From Aquabacter sp. L1I39 (GTDB lineage Bacteria > Pseudomonadota > Alphaproteobacteria > Rhizobiales > Xanthobacteraceae), in contig NZ_CP072392.1 in NCBI RefSeq assembly GCF_017742835.1, forward strand, positions 4,549,597 through 4,613,596: a stretch of DNA of 64,000 nucleotides. Direction: 5' to 3'. Shown here one piece after another: positions 16,633 to 24,279 of this stretch. The notes beneath the pieces are model-generated. The model worked only from the letters and a program-made list of their open reading frames with translations. It was not told the origin of the DNA and made no database searches. Numbering within the stretch: position 1 is the first letter of the stretch; each line of letters starts with the position of its first letter. The translations under genes and the position numbers were made by a program.

Positions 16633-18230
16633 CACATCACCATGAGTTCGGGCGACCAGTCGTCGCTGTCGTAGATGGAGCCGCCTTCGCCGAAGCTGGC
16701 GCGGCCCACGGCCATGGCGCAGGCCACGGCGCCGTCAATGCGGTCGCGGCTCTTGCCCTTGTGGAAGAAGAGGTTGCCGGCGCTGTCTTTCTGGACGGCG
16801 ATGTTGTCGAAGCACCAGCGAAGGACGGGGTGCCCGCCGTGTGTGAAGCGCCTGCCGAGAATGGCGCGCTCCAGTTCCTTCACGGCCGGTGCCATGGTGA
16901 CCCAGCCTTGCCGCATCTCGACGGCGGGAAGGCCGTCCTCCAGGAGGTTGTTCAGGGTGTTGCGCGCCATGTACGGATCAAAGGCGATCTCGCGCACCTC
17001 GAAGCGCTCGCACAGGTCGCGCACCACGGCCTCAACGTGGCGATAATCCACCACGTTTCCGGGGGTGGGCGTGATGAAGCCCTGTTCCGCCCAGGTGGGA
17101 TAGGGCACGCCGTCCCGCTCGGCCCGGGCGCGAAGATTGTCCTCCGGGCAGAAGAACCAGGGGTGGACCACATAGCCGTCCTCCCCATCGCGCCAGGCGG
17201 CCACGATGCAGGTCAGGTCACCCGTGGAAGACAGGTCCACACCAAGCCAGCAAGGCGCGCCTTCGAGCGCCTCCAGGTCCACCGGCTGGGCGCCTTCGTC
17301 ATAGACGGCCATGTCCACGAACGGATCTGCCGAGTGATCCAGCCAGATGTTCAGGTTCAATTGGCGGAAGGCCTCCCGGTCGCCAGGGCGTTCCTTCGCC
17401 TCGCGAGCCAGTTGGCGCAGGCCGGCAATGTCGGGATAGCCGTGGGCAAGGCCTGGATTGACCGAGCGCCACACAGCCTCGTCCGTCCAATCGCAATCGC
17501 GATCCGCCTCGAAGAGGATCGGCAGGCAGGAAGGATCATCGATCTCGCCGCGCGCCACCTTGCGGGCATAGTCGATGATGTCCCACGCGATGTTCTCCTG
17601 TCCCCGGCCGGCGGTGGTGGCCACCACCAGGAGGGAACCGGGCGTCTTCACCAGGCCGGACCGGAGCACATCCCAGAGGTCGCGCTTCTTCCACGCGTGC
17701 AATTCATCGGCGAGCACAAAGGCCGGCGTGCGCCCGTGCTGCGTGCCGGCGTCACAGGAAATCGCCTCATAGAAGCTGGCATGCCGGGTGCTCACCAGCC
17801 GGTTCTTGTAGTCCTGGAGCGCCGACACCTTGGACACCGCCCGCGTGGCGCGCACGATGCCAACGGCCTCGGCATAGGCAAGCCGGGCCTGCTTCCGATC
17901 CGCGGCCGCGCTGATCACCTCGCCGCCGGGCACCCGTTCCGGTCCCACCGTGTGAAGCAATGCCAGGGCCGCGGCGAGCGAGGTCTTCCGGTTGCCGCGT
18001 GGCAGAAGCATGGGGACGGTCTTCACGATGCGCGTGCCGTCCTCGTGACGCGGCCCATAGATGCGGCGCACGATGCGCTCTTGCCAGGGATCGAGCCGGA
18101 AGGCGTGGCCGGGGGCGGTGCTCTTGGGGTGCTTCAACGCCCGCAGAAACCGCACCGCCCGATCGCCATAGCCGAACGGATCGGGGATCGGCGAGCCGTC
18201 AAAGATCCAGGTCGGGTGCGTCTTGGTCAT
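16632..18230 (-). CDS. Phage terminase large subunit (TerL)
   Basis: This protein of about 532 residues packages DNA. The ATPase domain has a Walker A-like LLPRGNRKTS near residues 75-84 and Walker B FVLADE near 171-176. The C-terminal RNase H-like nuclease has GVDLSSTGDLT, DPYMARN and DRIDGAVACAMA, with the expected acidic residues. Of three consecutive ATG codons (18236, 18233, 18230), the last has GAGGA at the best spacing (six bases) and is used here. The gene overlaps the TerS 3' end by about 30 bp and the tape measure gene by TGATG. It lies downstream of the tail genes, whereas HK97-type phages usually place terminase before portal. Confidence 0.9.
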   Translation of the reverse strand: MTKTHPTWIFDGSPIPDPFGYGDRAVRFLRALKHPKSTAPGHAFRLDPWQERIVRRIYGPRHEDGTRIVKTVPMLLPRGNRKTSLAAALALLHTVGPERVPGGEVISAAADRKQARLAYAEAVGIVRATRAVSKVSALQDYKNRLVSTRHASFYEAISCDAGTQHGRTPAFVLADELHAWKKRDLWDVLRSGLVKTPGSLLVVATTAGRGQENIAWDIIDYARKVARGEIDDPSCLPILFEADRDCDWTDEAVWRSVNPGLAHGYPDIAGLRQLAREAKERPGDREAFRQLNLNIWLDHSADPFVDMAVYDEGAQPVDLEALEGAPCWLGVDLSSTGDLTCIVAAWRDGEDGYVVHPWFFCPEDNLRARAERDGVPYPTWAEQGFITPTPGNVVDYRHVEAVVRDLCERFEVREIAFDPYMARNTLNNLLEDGLPAVEMRQGWVTMAPAVKELERAILGRRFTHGGHPVLRWCFDNIAVQKDSAGNLFFHKGKSRDRIDGAVACAMAVGRASFGEGGSIYDSDDWSPELMVM

Positions 18231-18603
18231 CATCATTCCTCACGGCGGGGCGCGAGCGGCTGGCCGGCGTCAAACCGAGCTCGGAAGCGATCTGCCGCGC
18301 CTGCGTCATGCCGTCCGAGCGGATCGCAACGGCCGGATGCTTCTTCGGCCCGGTCGCGCTCATGTAGATGAGCCCCTCTTTCGCGATGATCCGGGAGGCC
18401 TCGGCCACCAGCCCCACGGCGGTGCAGTAGCTTTCGAGCATGGCCAGGTCCGCAACGGTCAGCGTCCGGCGCTCGTTGATCAGGATGGGCGCGACGCGGC
18501 GCCATTCGCCCTTCGCATCCCTCGACAACCAGGTGGGAGGCGTCGGAAGGCTCGTCACCGGGGAGGAACCGGGGAGGGTCTCTTTCGGCTTTCGGCCCTT
18601 CAT
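18199..18603 (-). CDS. Phage terminase small subunit (P27 family)
   Basis: This 134-residue protein starts MKGRKPKETLPGSSPVTSLP and continues with PPTWLSRDAKGEWRRVAPIL, then DLAMLESYCTAVGLVAEASR, the order typical of P27-family small terminases, which recognise packaging sites and load TerL. The ATG at 18603 has GAGGAAG five bases upstream. The C-terminal tail is Asp-rich (NDDDQDAPDLDL). It is followed directly by TerL, so the packaging pair is intact although displaced from the head genes. A gap of 112 bp separates it from the adaptor gene. Confidence 0.85.
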   Translation of the reverse strand: MKGRKPKETLPGSSPVTSLPTPPTWLSRDAKGEWRRVAPILINERRTLTVADLAMLESYCTAVGLVAEASRIIAKEGLIYMSATGPKKHPAVAIRSDGMTQARQIASELGLTPASRSRPAVRNDDDQDAPDLDL

Positions 18604-18715
18604 AATGCTTCCTCTGTTACCGTTTGGACCTGAAAAGGCTGTGAGGGCTCCATCACGCGCAAAACCCCTCCGCCGGTCCCCAGGCCTCTCTGGCAAGTCG
18701 GCGACCACCCCCCGG

Positions 18716-19045
18716 TCAGGCTGGCGCCGTGGCGCCGCTGGCGACGGTGCGGATGTCCAGGCCCTTGCGGCGGCCGATCTCCTTGAGCTCCTTGATGTCG
18801 TGGGCGATGCCATCGGAGAGCACGCGGTCCTTCACCGTGAGCCCGTCCAACCAGCGCACGCGGAAGACGACTGCGGCTTCTCCCTTGAAGCCTTCGCCCT
18901 TGAGGTACTCGGATGTGCTCGCCTGGATCTTCTGCGCTCGCAGGGTGGCGATGGTTGCCCATGTGGCCGTCACCTGTCCGAGGTCATCGCGTTCCTCGGT
19001 GAAGCGCTGCACCGTGATGATGCGATCAAGGCTCCCGGCTTTCAT
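18716..19045 (-). CDS. Phage head-tail adaptor / head closure protein
   Basis: This 109-residue protein starts MKAGSLDRIITVQRFTEERD and contains GQVTATWATIATLRAQKIQA, the pattern of small SPP1 gp16-like head-tail joining proteins (phage_H_T_join), which cap the connector after packaging. Its ATG overlaps the stop of the tail terminator gene upstream (ATGA, 19042-19045). It follows tail genes here, whereas in most HK97-like phages it precedes them. Confidence 0.75.
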   Translation of the reverse strand: MKAGSLDRIITVQRFTEERDDLGQVTATWATIATLRAQKIQASTSEYLKGEGFKGEAAVVFRVRWLDGLTVKDRVLSDGIAHDIKELKEIGRRKGLDIRTVASGATAPA

Positions 19046-19443
19046 GCTGTCACCTCGACCAGGCTATCCACGGTCACGACACCATGGGCTTCTTCCTCAT
19101 CACGCATGAAGCGGGCAGAGGCGATCACGGTTGAGATGGCGCGATAGCCGGTGGCGAGCGTAAGGGGCTGGTGCTCCACTGCTGAGGTGATCGCGCCTGC
19201 GATGGCACGGGCTTGCGGCATGGCCTTGGTCCAGACGTGAAGGGTGGCATAGACGCGCCGGTGGTTCGCAGCGAGGGTGTTCGCTTCCCTCACCACTTGC
19301 CCTTCACCGACCAGGATCGAGGGGAAGCGGGCAGGCGTGGGCAGGCCGTCTATGATGTCCGACGCAGGGACAAGGGCCGTCACGTCCGTGGTGGCCGTGA
19401 GCCGGGCGATCAGAGCGCGCTGCAAGGCGAGGTCCGGTGTCAT
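19042..19443 (-). CDS. Tail terminator protein (DUF3168)
   Basis: This 133-residue protein starts MTPDLALQRALIARLTATTD and contains VYATLHVWTKAMPQARAIAG and DEEEAHGVVTVDSLVEV, matching DUF3168 tail terminators that cap the growing tail tube (homologues occur in gene transfer agents). It overlaps its neighbours on both sides by four bases, consistent with translational coupling in the morphogenesis operon. Confidence 0.8.
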   Translation of the reverse strand: MTPDLALQRALIARLTATTDVTALVPASDIIDGLPTPARFPSILVGEGQVVREANTLAANHRRVYATLHVWTKAMPQARAIAGAITSAVEHQPLTLATGYRAISTVIASARFMRDEEEAHGVVTVDSLVEVTA

Positions 19444-19676
19444 GGCTGTTCGGCCTTCACCTTGGTGGTTCCCCGCATGCCGAGGATGCCGCGCACCTTC
19501 TGGCCAAGGGGCACCTTCTTCTCAGGCCCGCCGAAGATGGACTGAAGCAGTTCGCGCCGGCCGGTGATGGCAAGCTCAAGCTGCGGAATGGGCGTTGCCA
19601 GCACCACGGCAGGAGCCCAACCAAGCCAGCCCGTGCCCATCTTGAACAGGTGCTCGAAATACTCGGCCATGGTCAC
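19440..19676 (-). CDS. Small phage protein, possible second tail chaperone (78 aa)
   Basis: The 78-residue product has a Trp-rich start (YFEHLFKMGTGWLGWAPAVV), then IPQLELAITGRRELLQSIFG and a basic tail. It lies between the tail chaperone-like and tail terminator genes with 4-bp overlaps on both sides. Its position and size suggest the second small tail-assembly chaperone found before tape measure in transfer-agent-like clusters; this is positional inference only. Confidence 0.6.
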   Translation of the reverse strand: MTMAEYFEHLFKMGTGWLGWAPAVVLATPIPQLELAITGRRELLQSIFGGPEKKVPLGQKVRGILGMRGTTKVKAEQP

Positions 19677-20014
19677 ACGCCGAAAGGGGCGTCGCCATTC
19701 CCGACACCCTCCTCAGTATCGGAGAGGGGCTTTCCGCCATTGGCGAGGCGGATCACGTAGCCGATCAGGTCGGGCGTGAGCCCCACCAGGCCGGTGCTGA
19801 ACACCTCTTCCGTGGTGCGGGGCTTCTCGGGATCGGTGCGGCCGAGGCCGTGGTGCACAACGTCCGCCGCCGCCTTGAGGTCGTAAGCCTCCAGTTTCGC
19901 CAGGAGCGAGCCGAAGTTGCCGTGCAAGGCCGTGAGGTGCAGCGCGGCCCCGAGCGTGGGCGCCAGGGTGGCAGGCGCGCCGGCAAGCGTAATGGAGACG
20001 TGCCCTTCAAGCAT
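19673..20014 (-). CDS. Tail assembly chaperone-like protein (GTA gp10-like)
   Basis: This 113-residue protein starts MLEGHVSITLAGAPATLAPT and contains AALHLTALHGNFGSLLAKLE and VGLTPDLIGYVIRLANGGKP. The size, the strand-rich start and the position directly after the tail tube gene match the tail assembly chaperone-type proteins of HK97-like phages and gene transfer agents. It begins at the stop of the tail tube gene with an overlap of one base. Confidence 0.65.
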   Translation of the reverse strand: MLEGHVSITLAGAPATLAPTLGAALHLTALHGNFGSLLAKLEAYDLKAAADVVHHGLGRTDPEKPRTTEEVFSTGLVGLTPDLIGYVIRLANGGKPLSDTEEGVGNGDAPFGV

Positions 20015-20475
20015 CAGGTCGCCTCCACTTCCAGGATCTCGGAATTGATGCCCACCTGGAAGGTGACGCGCGTCATGTCATCGGCACCGGAGAAGTTCAC
20101 CTTCGCCGACATGATCACTGTGCGCATGAAGAAGGTGGTGGGCGTGCCGCCATTGGCCGCGTCATCCGCCACGATCTTCACGTTGTACTCGTCATCCTCC
20201 TTCGAGGCGGCAATCATGGCCTGCTGTCCGGCGTCGAGGGGATCGCGGATGCAGGTGAGGGCCAACACGCCCGCGTCGCGCGAGCCCTTGCGGCGCTGAA
20301 CGCGGTTCAAATCGAGGGTGGTGTAATTCACCTCGGTTGCTTCGTCGCCGAACTCCCCGATGTCTTCGAGCTCCTTCACCTGTACATAGCTGTCGGTCTG
20401 GAACTGCGAGAGGTTCTCGGCTTCCGTGGTGGTGCCGATATAGAATTTCGCACCTGCGGACGTGCTGGTGGCCAT
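20014..20475 (-). CDS. Phage major tail tube protein
   Basis: This 153-residue protein starts MATSTSAGAKFYIGTTTEAE and contains VQVKELEDIGEFGDEATEVN, typical of long-tail tube proteins, which polymerise into the hollow tail tube. Two central strands (VLALTCIRDPLDAGQQAMIA) and the C-terminal DMTRVTFQVGINSEILEVEA fit the tail-tube fold. GGAG lies about eight bases upstream of the ATG. The presence of tube, terminator, chaperone and tape measure shows that the element encodes at least a tail shaft. Confidence 0.8.
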   Translation of the reverse strand: MATSTSAGAKFYIGTTTEAENLSQFQTDSYVQVKELEDIGEFGDEATEVNYTTLDLNRVQRRKGSRDAGVLALTCIRDPLDAGQQAMIAASKEDDEYNVKIVADDAANGGTPTTFFMRTVIMSAKVNFSGADDMTRVTFQVGINSEILEVEAT

Positions 20476-20478
20476 GGA

Positions 20479-20925
20479 TCAAACTCCAGAATTGGCGCCC
20501 TTGCGGACGGCTTTGGAAATGGCGCGTTGGATGGATTGGGCGGCCTTCTTTCGGCCCAGGCGGAAGGCTGGCCAGAAGAAGGGCTGGGCCTTGGCTTTCG
20601 CGGTGCCGTACTCGACCAGGTGCGGATACCGGGCATCGCTATCGCCTGCCGTGATCATCACCATGTTGTCGGGCACCTCTTCCTCGCCGCCGGGCTGGCT
20701 GTAAGGAGGGGTGCTCTTTCCGCCGGGCGTCACCGTGATGCTTTCGATCAGGTTGCCGGTGTCGCGGGAGGTTTCTGCGAGCCGCTTCATGTCGGCGGCC
20801 ACGATCTTGCCGGCGCGCATCAAGGCCGGCTGCGTGGCGGCAATGGCTTCCTTGGTGGCGCCGTCAATCATGGCGTCCACCCGCTTCGCGCTGCTGCCGT
20901 ATCGACGTGTCCGAATGCGCGCCAT
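20479..20925 (-). CDS. HK97 gp10-family head-tail/tail-completion protein
   Basis: This 148-residue protein starts MARIRTRRYGSSAKRVDAMI. It contains MRAGKIVAADMKRLAETSRD and SDARYPHLVEYGTAKAKAQP followed by FFWPAFRLGRKKA, the YPHLVEYGT...P.PF.PA signature of the HK97gp10 family, which joins head and tail. The ATG at 20925 is preferred over one five codons upstream because the family starts at this point. It lies between the connector (two-base gap) and the tail tube (three-base gap). Confidence 0.85.
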   Translation of the reverse strand: MARIRTRRYGSSAKRVDAMIDGATKEAIAATQPALMRAGKIVAADMKRLAETSRDTGNLIESITVTPGGKSTPPYSQPGGEEEVPDNMVMITAGDSDARYPHLVEYGTAKAKAQPFFWPAFRLGRKKAAQSIQRAISKAVRKGANSGV

Positions 20926-20927
20926 GA

Positions 20928-21221
20928 TCAGAACTCCCACTTTCGGTAGGGGCCGATCAGGGCGAACACGCCTTCAGGAACGGGCGCGGCATCTTCGTCA
21001 TAGAGGTGCCCCACATAGAGGCGCATGGCTTGGGCGATGGCGGCGGGCACCGCGTCTGCCGTCTCGAAGTCATCGAGCGGCCCCACATAGCCCTCGATGA
21101 AGTCCCGTGCGGTCTCCACCAGCCGTTCAAGCTTCAGATCGTCGCCATCAATGGTGATGTTCAGCGCGTCGTGAAGCGACGGGATGGTGACGATTTCCAG
21201 GGTGTCGATAACGTCAGCCAT
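20928..21221 (-). CDS. Phage gp6-like head-tail connector
   Basis: This 97-residue helical protein (MADVIDTLEIVTIPSLHDAL, then LVETARDFIEGYVGPLDDFE, then AIAQAMRLYVGHLYDED) matches the gp6/gp15 connector family, which forms the ring below the portal. Its ATG at 21221 lies eight bases inside the HNH gene, which supports coupling; the longer frame to 21242 has no ribosome site. Confidence 0.8.
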   Translation of the reverse strand: MADVIDTLEIVTIPSLHDALNITIDGDDLKLERLVETARDFIEGYVGPLDDFETADAVPAAIAQAMRLYVGHLYDEDAAPVPEGVFALIGPYRKWEF

Positions 21222-21561
21222 GGGCGGCCTCGCGCTTCTCACGGGACTGCTTCCACCGGGAATGGCAGCCGGCGCACAAGGGCTGCCAGTTGCTGCGGTT
21301 CCAGAACTTTTTCATGTCGCCGCGATGGGGCTCGATATGATCCACCACAGTTGCCGGCGCGCCGCACTGCGGGCGGGCGCATGTGGGGTGGGTCTTCAGG
21401 AACGCCTCGCGCTCCCGGTCCCACTTGCTGTCATAGCCGCGCTCACGGGCCGAGGGCCGGCGCTTGTCCGCCTCGGCCTTCCGGCGCCGCTCGCACGGGC
21501 ACACCTCGCCAGAGGCGATGCGGTGGCCACAGCCGCAGATGCGAGGGGCGCGGACGGGCAT
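21214..21561 (-). CDS. HNH endonuclease
   Basis: This 115-residue protein has an N-terminal zinc-ribbon-like CGCGH...CPC, then the HNH core: CARPQCGAPATVVDHIEPHR, with NRSNWQPLCAGCHSRWKQ. Paired CxxC groups and the VDHI histidine are as expected for phage HNH nucleases that assist packaging with terminase. Here it lies in the middle of the head-tail genes, seven genes away from TerS. Its ATG overlaps the stop of the spike-base-like gene by one base. Confidence 0.85.
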   Translation of the reverse strand: MPVRAPRICGCGHRIASGEVCPCERRRKAEADKRRPSARERGYDSKWDREREAFLKTHPTCARPQCGAPATVVDHIEPHRGDMKKFWNRSNWQPLCAGCHSRWKQSREKREAAHG

Positions 21562-21821
21562 CAGTAGAGCCCCAGGATGTCAGTTGCCGTGGTGGCGGCA
21601 GCCACCCGCTTGACGCGAAGCGGGAGGATCGTCCCGGAAGGGACGTTCTTGAGCGTCACCGAGGCGGAATCATCCTTGCCGATCACCACCAGGTCGCCGC
21701 CGGTGCCGACATAAAGGGCGCGGGTAGCCTGTGCCAGGTCGGCGTTCGCGGGCGTGATCGCGGCGAGCTTTACGGCTTGGTCGGATACCTGGAGCGCAAA
21801 GGAATCGAACGGGTCCATCAT
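21561..21821 (-). CDS. Spike base protein-like (RCAP_rcc01079 type)
   Basis: This protein of 85-86 residues begins (M)MDPFDSFALQVSDQAVKL. It contains ATRALYVGTGGDLVVIGKDD and ends VPSGTILPLRVKRVAAATTA...GLY. This arrangement is typical of small spike-base proteins of the Rhodobacter gene-transfer-agent head-spike type, which hold fibres on the capsid vertex. Two ATG codons (21821, 21818) follow GAGGTG; the second has the better spacing. The 229 bp upstream of it (21822-22050) shows no gene. No spike fibre gene is recognised in the element. Confidence 0.65.
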   Translation of the reverse strand: MMDPFDSFALQVSDQAVKLAAITPANADLAQATRALYVGTGGDLVVIGKDDSASVTLKNVPSGTILPLRVKRVAAATTATDILGLY

Positions 21822-22050
21822 TCACCTCGTGTGAGCGGGACGGGGAGGGGCGAAGCATCCGCCCGCCGCCTCCCCTGCGGTCCCTATCCCGGGAATCCGC
21901 TTGAGCCCTTGGCCGTCGTCTCGGCTGGTGCTCGCGACCTTTCCCGCCTTGACCCCTCATGGCCGGTTCGCACCGCGGGCGCCGGGGAGGCGGAATTCTC
22001 GCTGTTGGGCAGGTCGCTAAGTGCCCTCAAGGTACCGGCGCCCTTTGAAG

Positions 22051-22458
22051 TCAGGAAACGGGACGGCTCGCCGCGTGGCCGAGGATCGCGACCGCCGCAA
22101 GCGGCGCGCTCCCGCTGTTGCCGGCCGGCGTGATGGTGAGCCGCGTGTAACGCTTGTGGCCGCGATACCCGAGCTTGCGCACCACACCGTCATTGGCGAA
22201 GGTGAAGCTGGCGTCCGCCTCGGTGCCGATCAGGTCGGCATCGGCCACGGCAGTGAAGCCGGAACCGGATGCGTCCGACTCCTCCAGCAGCACCGTGAAG
22301 GTGGCGTCCGCGTCGGCGAGGGTGCCGGTGGCGATCACATAGGCCAGGCTGTCGAAGCCGAGCCGGTCGATCACCGTGCCCACCGCAGCGGTGTTGTCCG
22401 ACACCACCACTGGAGCGATGACGGCGCGGACGGCGATGTTCGATGCAATGTCGCGCAT
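22051..22458 (-). CDS. Probable capsid-associated (decoration-like) phage protein
   Basis: This 135-residue beta-rich protein starts MRDIASNIAVRAVIAPVVVS. It contains VIDRLGFDSLAYVIATGTLA, the acidic TFTVLLEESDASGSGFTAVA, then VRKLGYRGHKRYTRLTITPA. Proteins of this pattern commonly follow major capsid genes in prophages. A head-decoration or stabilising role is inferred from position, not from a known motif. AAGGAG lies six bases before the ATG at 22458. It is 25 bp downstream of the capsid fusion gene. Confidence 0.6.
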   Translation of the reverse strand: MRDIASNIAVRAVIAPVVVSDNTAAVGTVIDRLGFDSLAYVIATGTLADADATFTVLLEESDASGSGFTAVADADLIGTEADASFTFANDGVVRKLGYRGHKRYTRLTITPAGNSGSAPLAAVAILGHAASRPVS

Positions 22459-22483
22459 GTGTGTGTTCTCCTTCCGTCGCCGA

Positions 22484-24043
22484 TCAGCTCACGGCCATCT
22501 TGAGCTTGCGCAGGGCCTTGGGCTGGATGACGCCACCGCCCACCCGCCGGGTGGCATGAATGCGCGTCACGCCGTCCGTGGCGCGGATGTAGGGGTTCAC
22601 CAGGATGGTGAGCGCCACACGGTCCACGATGCGGTAGCCCGTGGCGAGGTCGCCGAACATGATGGGGAAGGCGTCCGCGGCGATGTCGGGCATGTCCACC
22701 GCCTCCACCACCGGGCGGCCGAGGATGGTCTCGGGCTGGCCCGCCTGGAAGCTGGGCTGCCAGAGGTAATTCCCCTGTCCGTCCTTCAGCTTGCGGATGA
22801 CGGCAAGGGTGGTGCCGTTCAGGAGCCAGGAGCCGCGATTGCGATAGGCGGCGGGCAGCGCATACATGAAGCCGATCAGCGCATCGGCCGAAAGATTGGT
22901 GGCGTGGCCATTGGCCGTGTAGCCGATGCTGGCATCGGTCAGCAGGCCGGTGGGCTCCAGAACGCCGTTACCCTTCAGGAAGGCGAGGCCCTCCTTCTGG
23001 CCAAAGTCTTCGGCGAGCGCGAGGCGCACCTCGGCTTCCGCCTGTCCGGCGCTGTCGGCGAGCAACTGGTTGCTCACGTCAACGAAGGTGTTCACCTCCT
23101 TGACCGGGATTTCCAGCTGGCCGAACGCGGGTTCGGAAGCCTCGGACGCCTGCGTCTCGCCCTTCCACTTGGCGTTCGTGATGCCGGTTCGCTTGGGATA
23201 GATCACGGACGGCGCGCCGGTGCTGCGCACGCTGGCGACGGCGCGGATGGGGGAGAACTCCACCAGGTCGCGCACGAACTCGGTGCTCATCTCGGCCGGG
23301 GCGAGATAGCCGCCCTGCGGGTCGGACGACACCGTGAGGCTCTTCAGCTCTTCGGCGGGCGTGGCGTTGCCGTGGCGCAGATAGGTGGCGAAGGACTTCC
23401 GCTCAAGCGTCGGTTCGGCGGGCGTGTCCTTCGTGGCCGGGCGGTTCATCTTCGCCTCGATCTTGTCCAGGCGTTCCGTGAAGGGCTTCAGGTCCACCAC
23501 CGGAAGCGACTTCACCGCCTTGTCGAGGTCGGCGACCTTCACTTCCAGGGCCGCCGTGTCGGCTGCGGCGCCGTTCTCATCACCGGGCATGCTGCCCTCC
23601 TTCGATTTGACTGAAAGGATGCGGGTCCGGCTGGAGGCCGGATTTCGGACAATGCTGATTTCGTGAAGATCGACTTGAGCCAGCACGCGGGCGCCGGATG
23701 CGTCCTTGGCGCTCTTGGTGGCGACATAGCCGATGGAGAGCCCACCCTTCCGGCCGGCGATCACGTCGGCATAGACGGCGCGGCCGGCGGGGTTATCGAG
23801 GTTGAGGCGGCCTTTCACGCGAAGGCCCATCTCGTCTTCCACGACTTCATCCCATGCGCCGATGGCGGGGCCGGCGTGCTCGGCCTTCATCTCAGGCGTG
23901 CGCAGCATCAGGGAGGCCTTGAACGCCCCCGGCTCCACGATGTCGCGCACAGCGTCCGCCGGGCGGCCGAAGAGCGAGGCATATCCCGCGATCTGGCCTG
24001 CATCCCCGGCGGTGAAGTTGGCTTTGAACTCAAGGTGCTGCAT
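22484..24043 (-). CDS. HK97-type prohead protease fused to major capsid protein
   Basis: This single 519-residue frame holds two proteins that are separate genes in HK97. Residues 1-145 are a prohead protease of the S78/U35 type: YASLFGRPAD near the N terminus, EHAGPAIGAW with catalytic His56, and GGLSIGY with Ser103. Residues about 165-205 form a charged coiled coil, like the delta scaffold domain. Residues about 215-519 are an HK97-fold capsid (YLAPAEMSTEFVRDLVEFSP, NQLLADSAGQAEAEVRLALA, RVALTILVNPYIRATDGVTR). No stop or frameshift separates the parts. The ATG overlaps the preceding stop as TGATG. The protease probably cleaves itself from the shell protein during maturation. Confidence 0.9.
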   Translation of the reverse strand: MQHLEFKANFTAGDAGQIAGYASLFGRPADAVRDIVEPGAFKASLMLRTPEMKAEHAGPAIGAWDEVVEDEMGLRVKGRLNLDNPAGRAVYADVIAGRKGGLSIGYVATKSAKDASGARVLAQVDLHEISIVRNPASSRTRILSVKSKEGSMPGDENGAAADTAALEVKVADLDKAVKSLPVVDLKPFTERLDKIEAKMNRPATKDTPAEPTLERKSFATYLRHGNATPAEELKSLTVSSDPQGGYLAPAEMSTEFVRDLVEFSPIRAVASVRSTGAPSVIYPKRTGITNAKWKGETQASEASEPAFGQLEIPVKEVNTFVDVSNQLLADSAGQAEAEVRLALAEDFGQKEGLAFLKGNGVLEPTGLLTDASIGYTANGHATNLSADALIGFMYALPAAYRNRGSWLLNGTTLAVIRKLKDGQGNYLWQPSFQAGQPETILGRPVVEAVDMPDIAADAFPIMFGDLATGYRIVDRVALTILVNPYIRATDGVTRIHATRRVGGGVIQPKALRKLKMAVS

Positions 24044-24279
24044 CAGTGCCCCCTCAGGAGGTCACGGGTGGCGATGCCGCCACGACGAAACTCCCCGAGA
24101 ACGGCGAGGGCCTCGTCATAGGAGTTGCCATCCCACATGCAGAAGCGAGAGCCGTCCGCCTCCACCAGGTCGATGAAATAGAACGCCTCTCTGCATTTGG
24201 AGGGCGTCAGGTCGTCCCTGATGAATCCGCCGTCGAGCTCCGCCCGTGAGGCAGCAGGAAAGGGGATGATATTCGTCAT
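24043..24279 (-). CDS. Small phage protein between portal and capsid (78 aa)
   Basis: This 78-residue protein (MTNIIPFPAASRAELDGGFI, then CREAFYFIDLVEADGSRFCM, ending YDEALAVLGEFRRGGIATRD) is flanked by overlaps: ATGA with the portal stop and TGATG with the capsid start. The longer in-frame extension to 24534 overlaps the portal gene and is rejected. No known family; position suggests a minor head or scaffold-related role. Confidence 0.6.
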   Translation of the reverse strand: MTNIIPFPAASRAELDGGFIRDDLTPSKCREAFYFIDLVEADGSRFCMWDGNSYDEALAVLGEFRRGGIATRDLLRGH

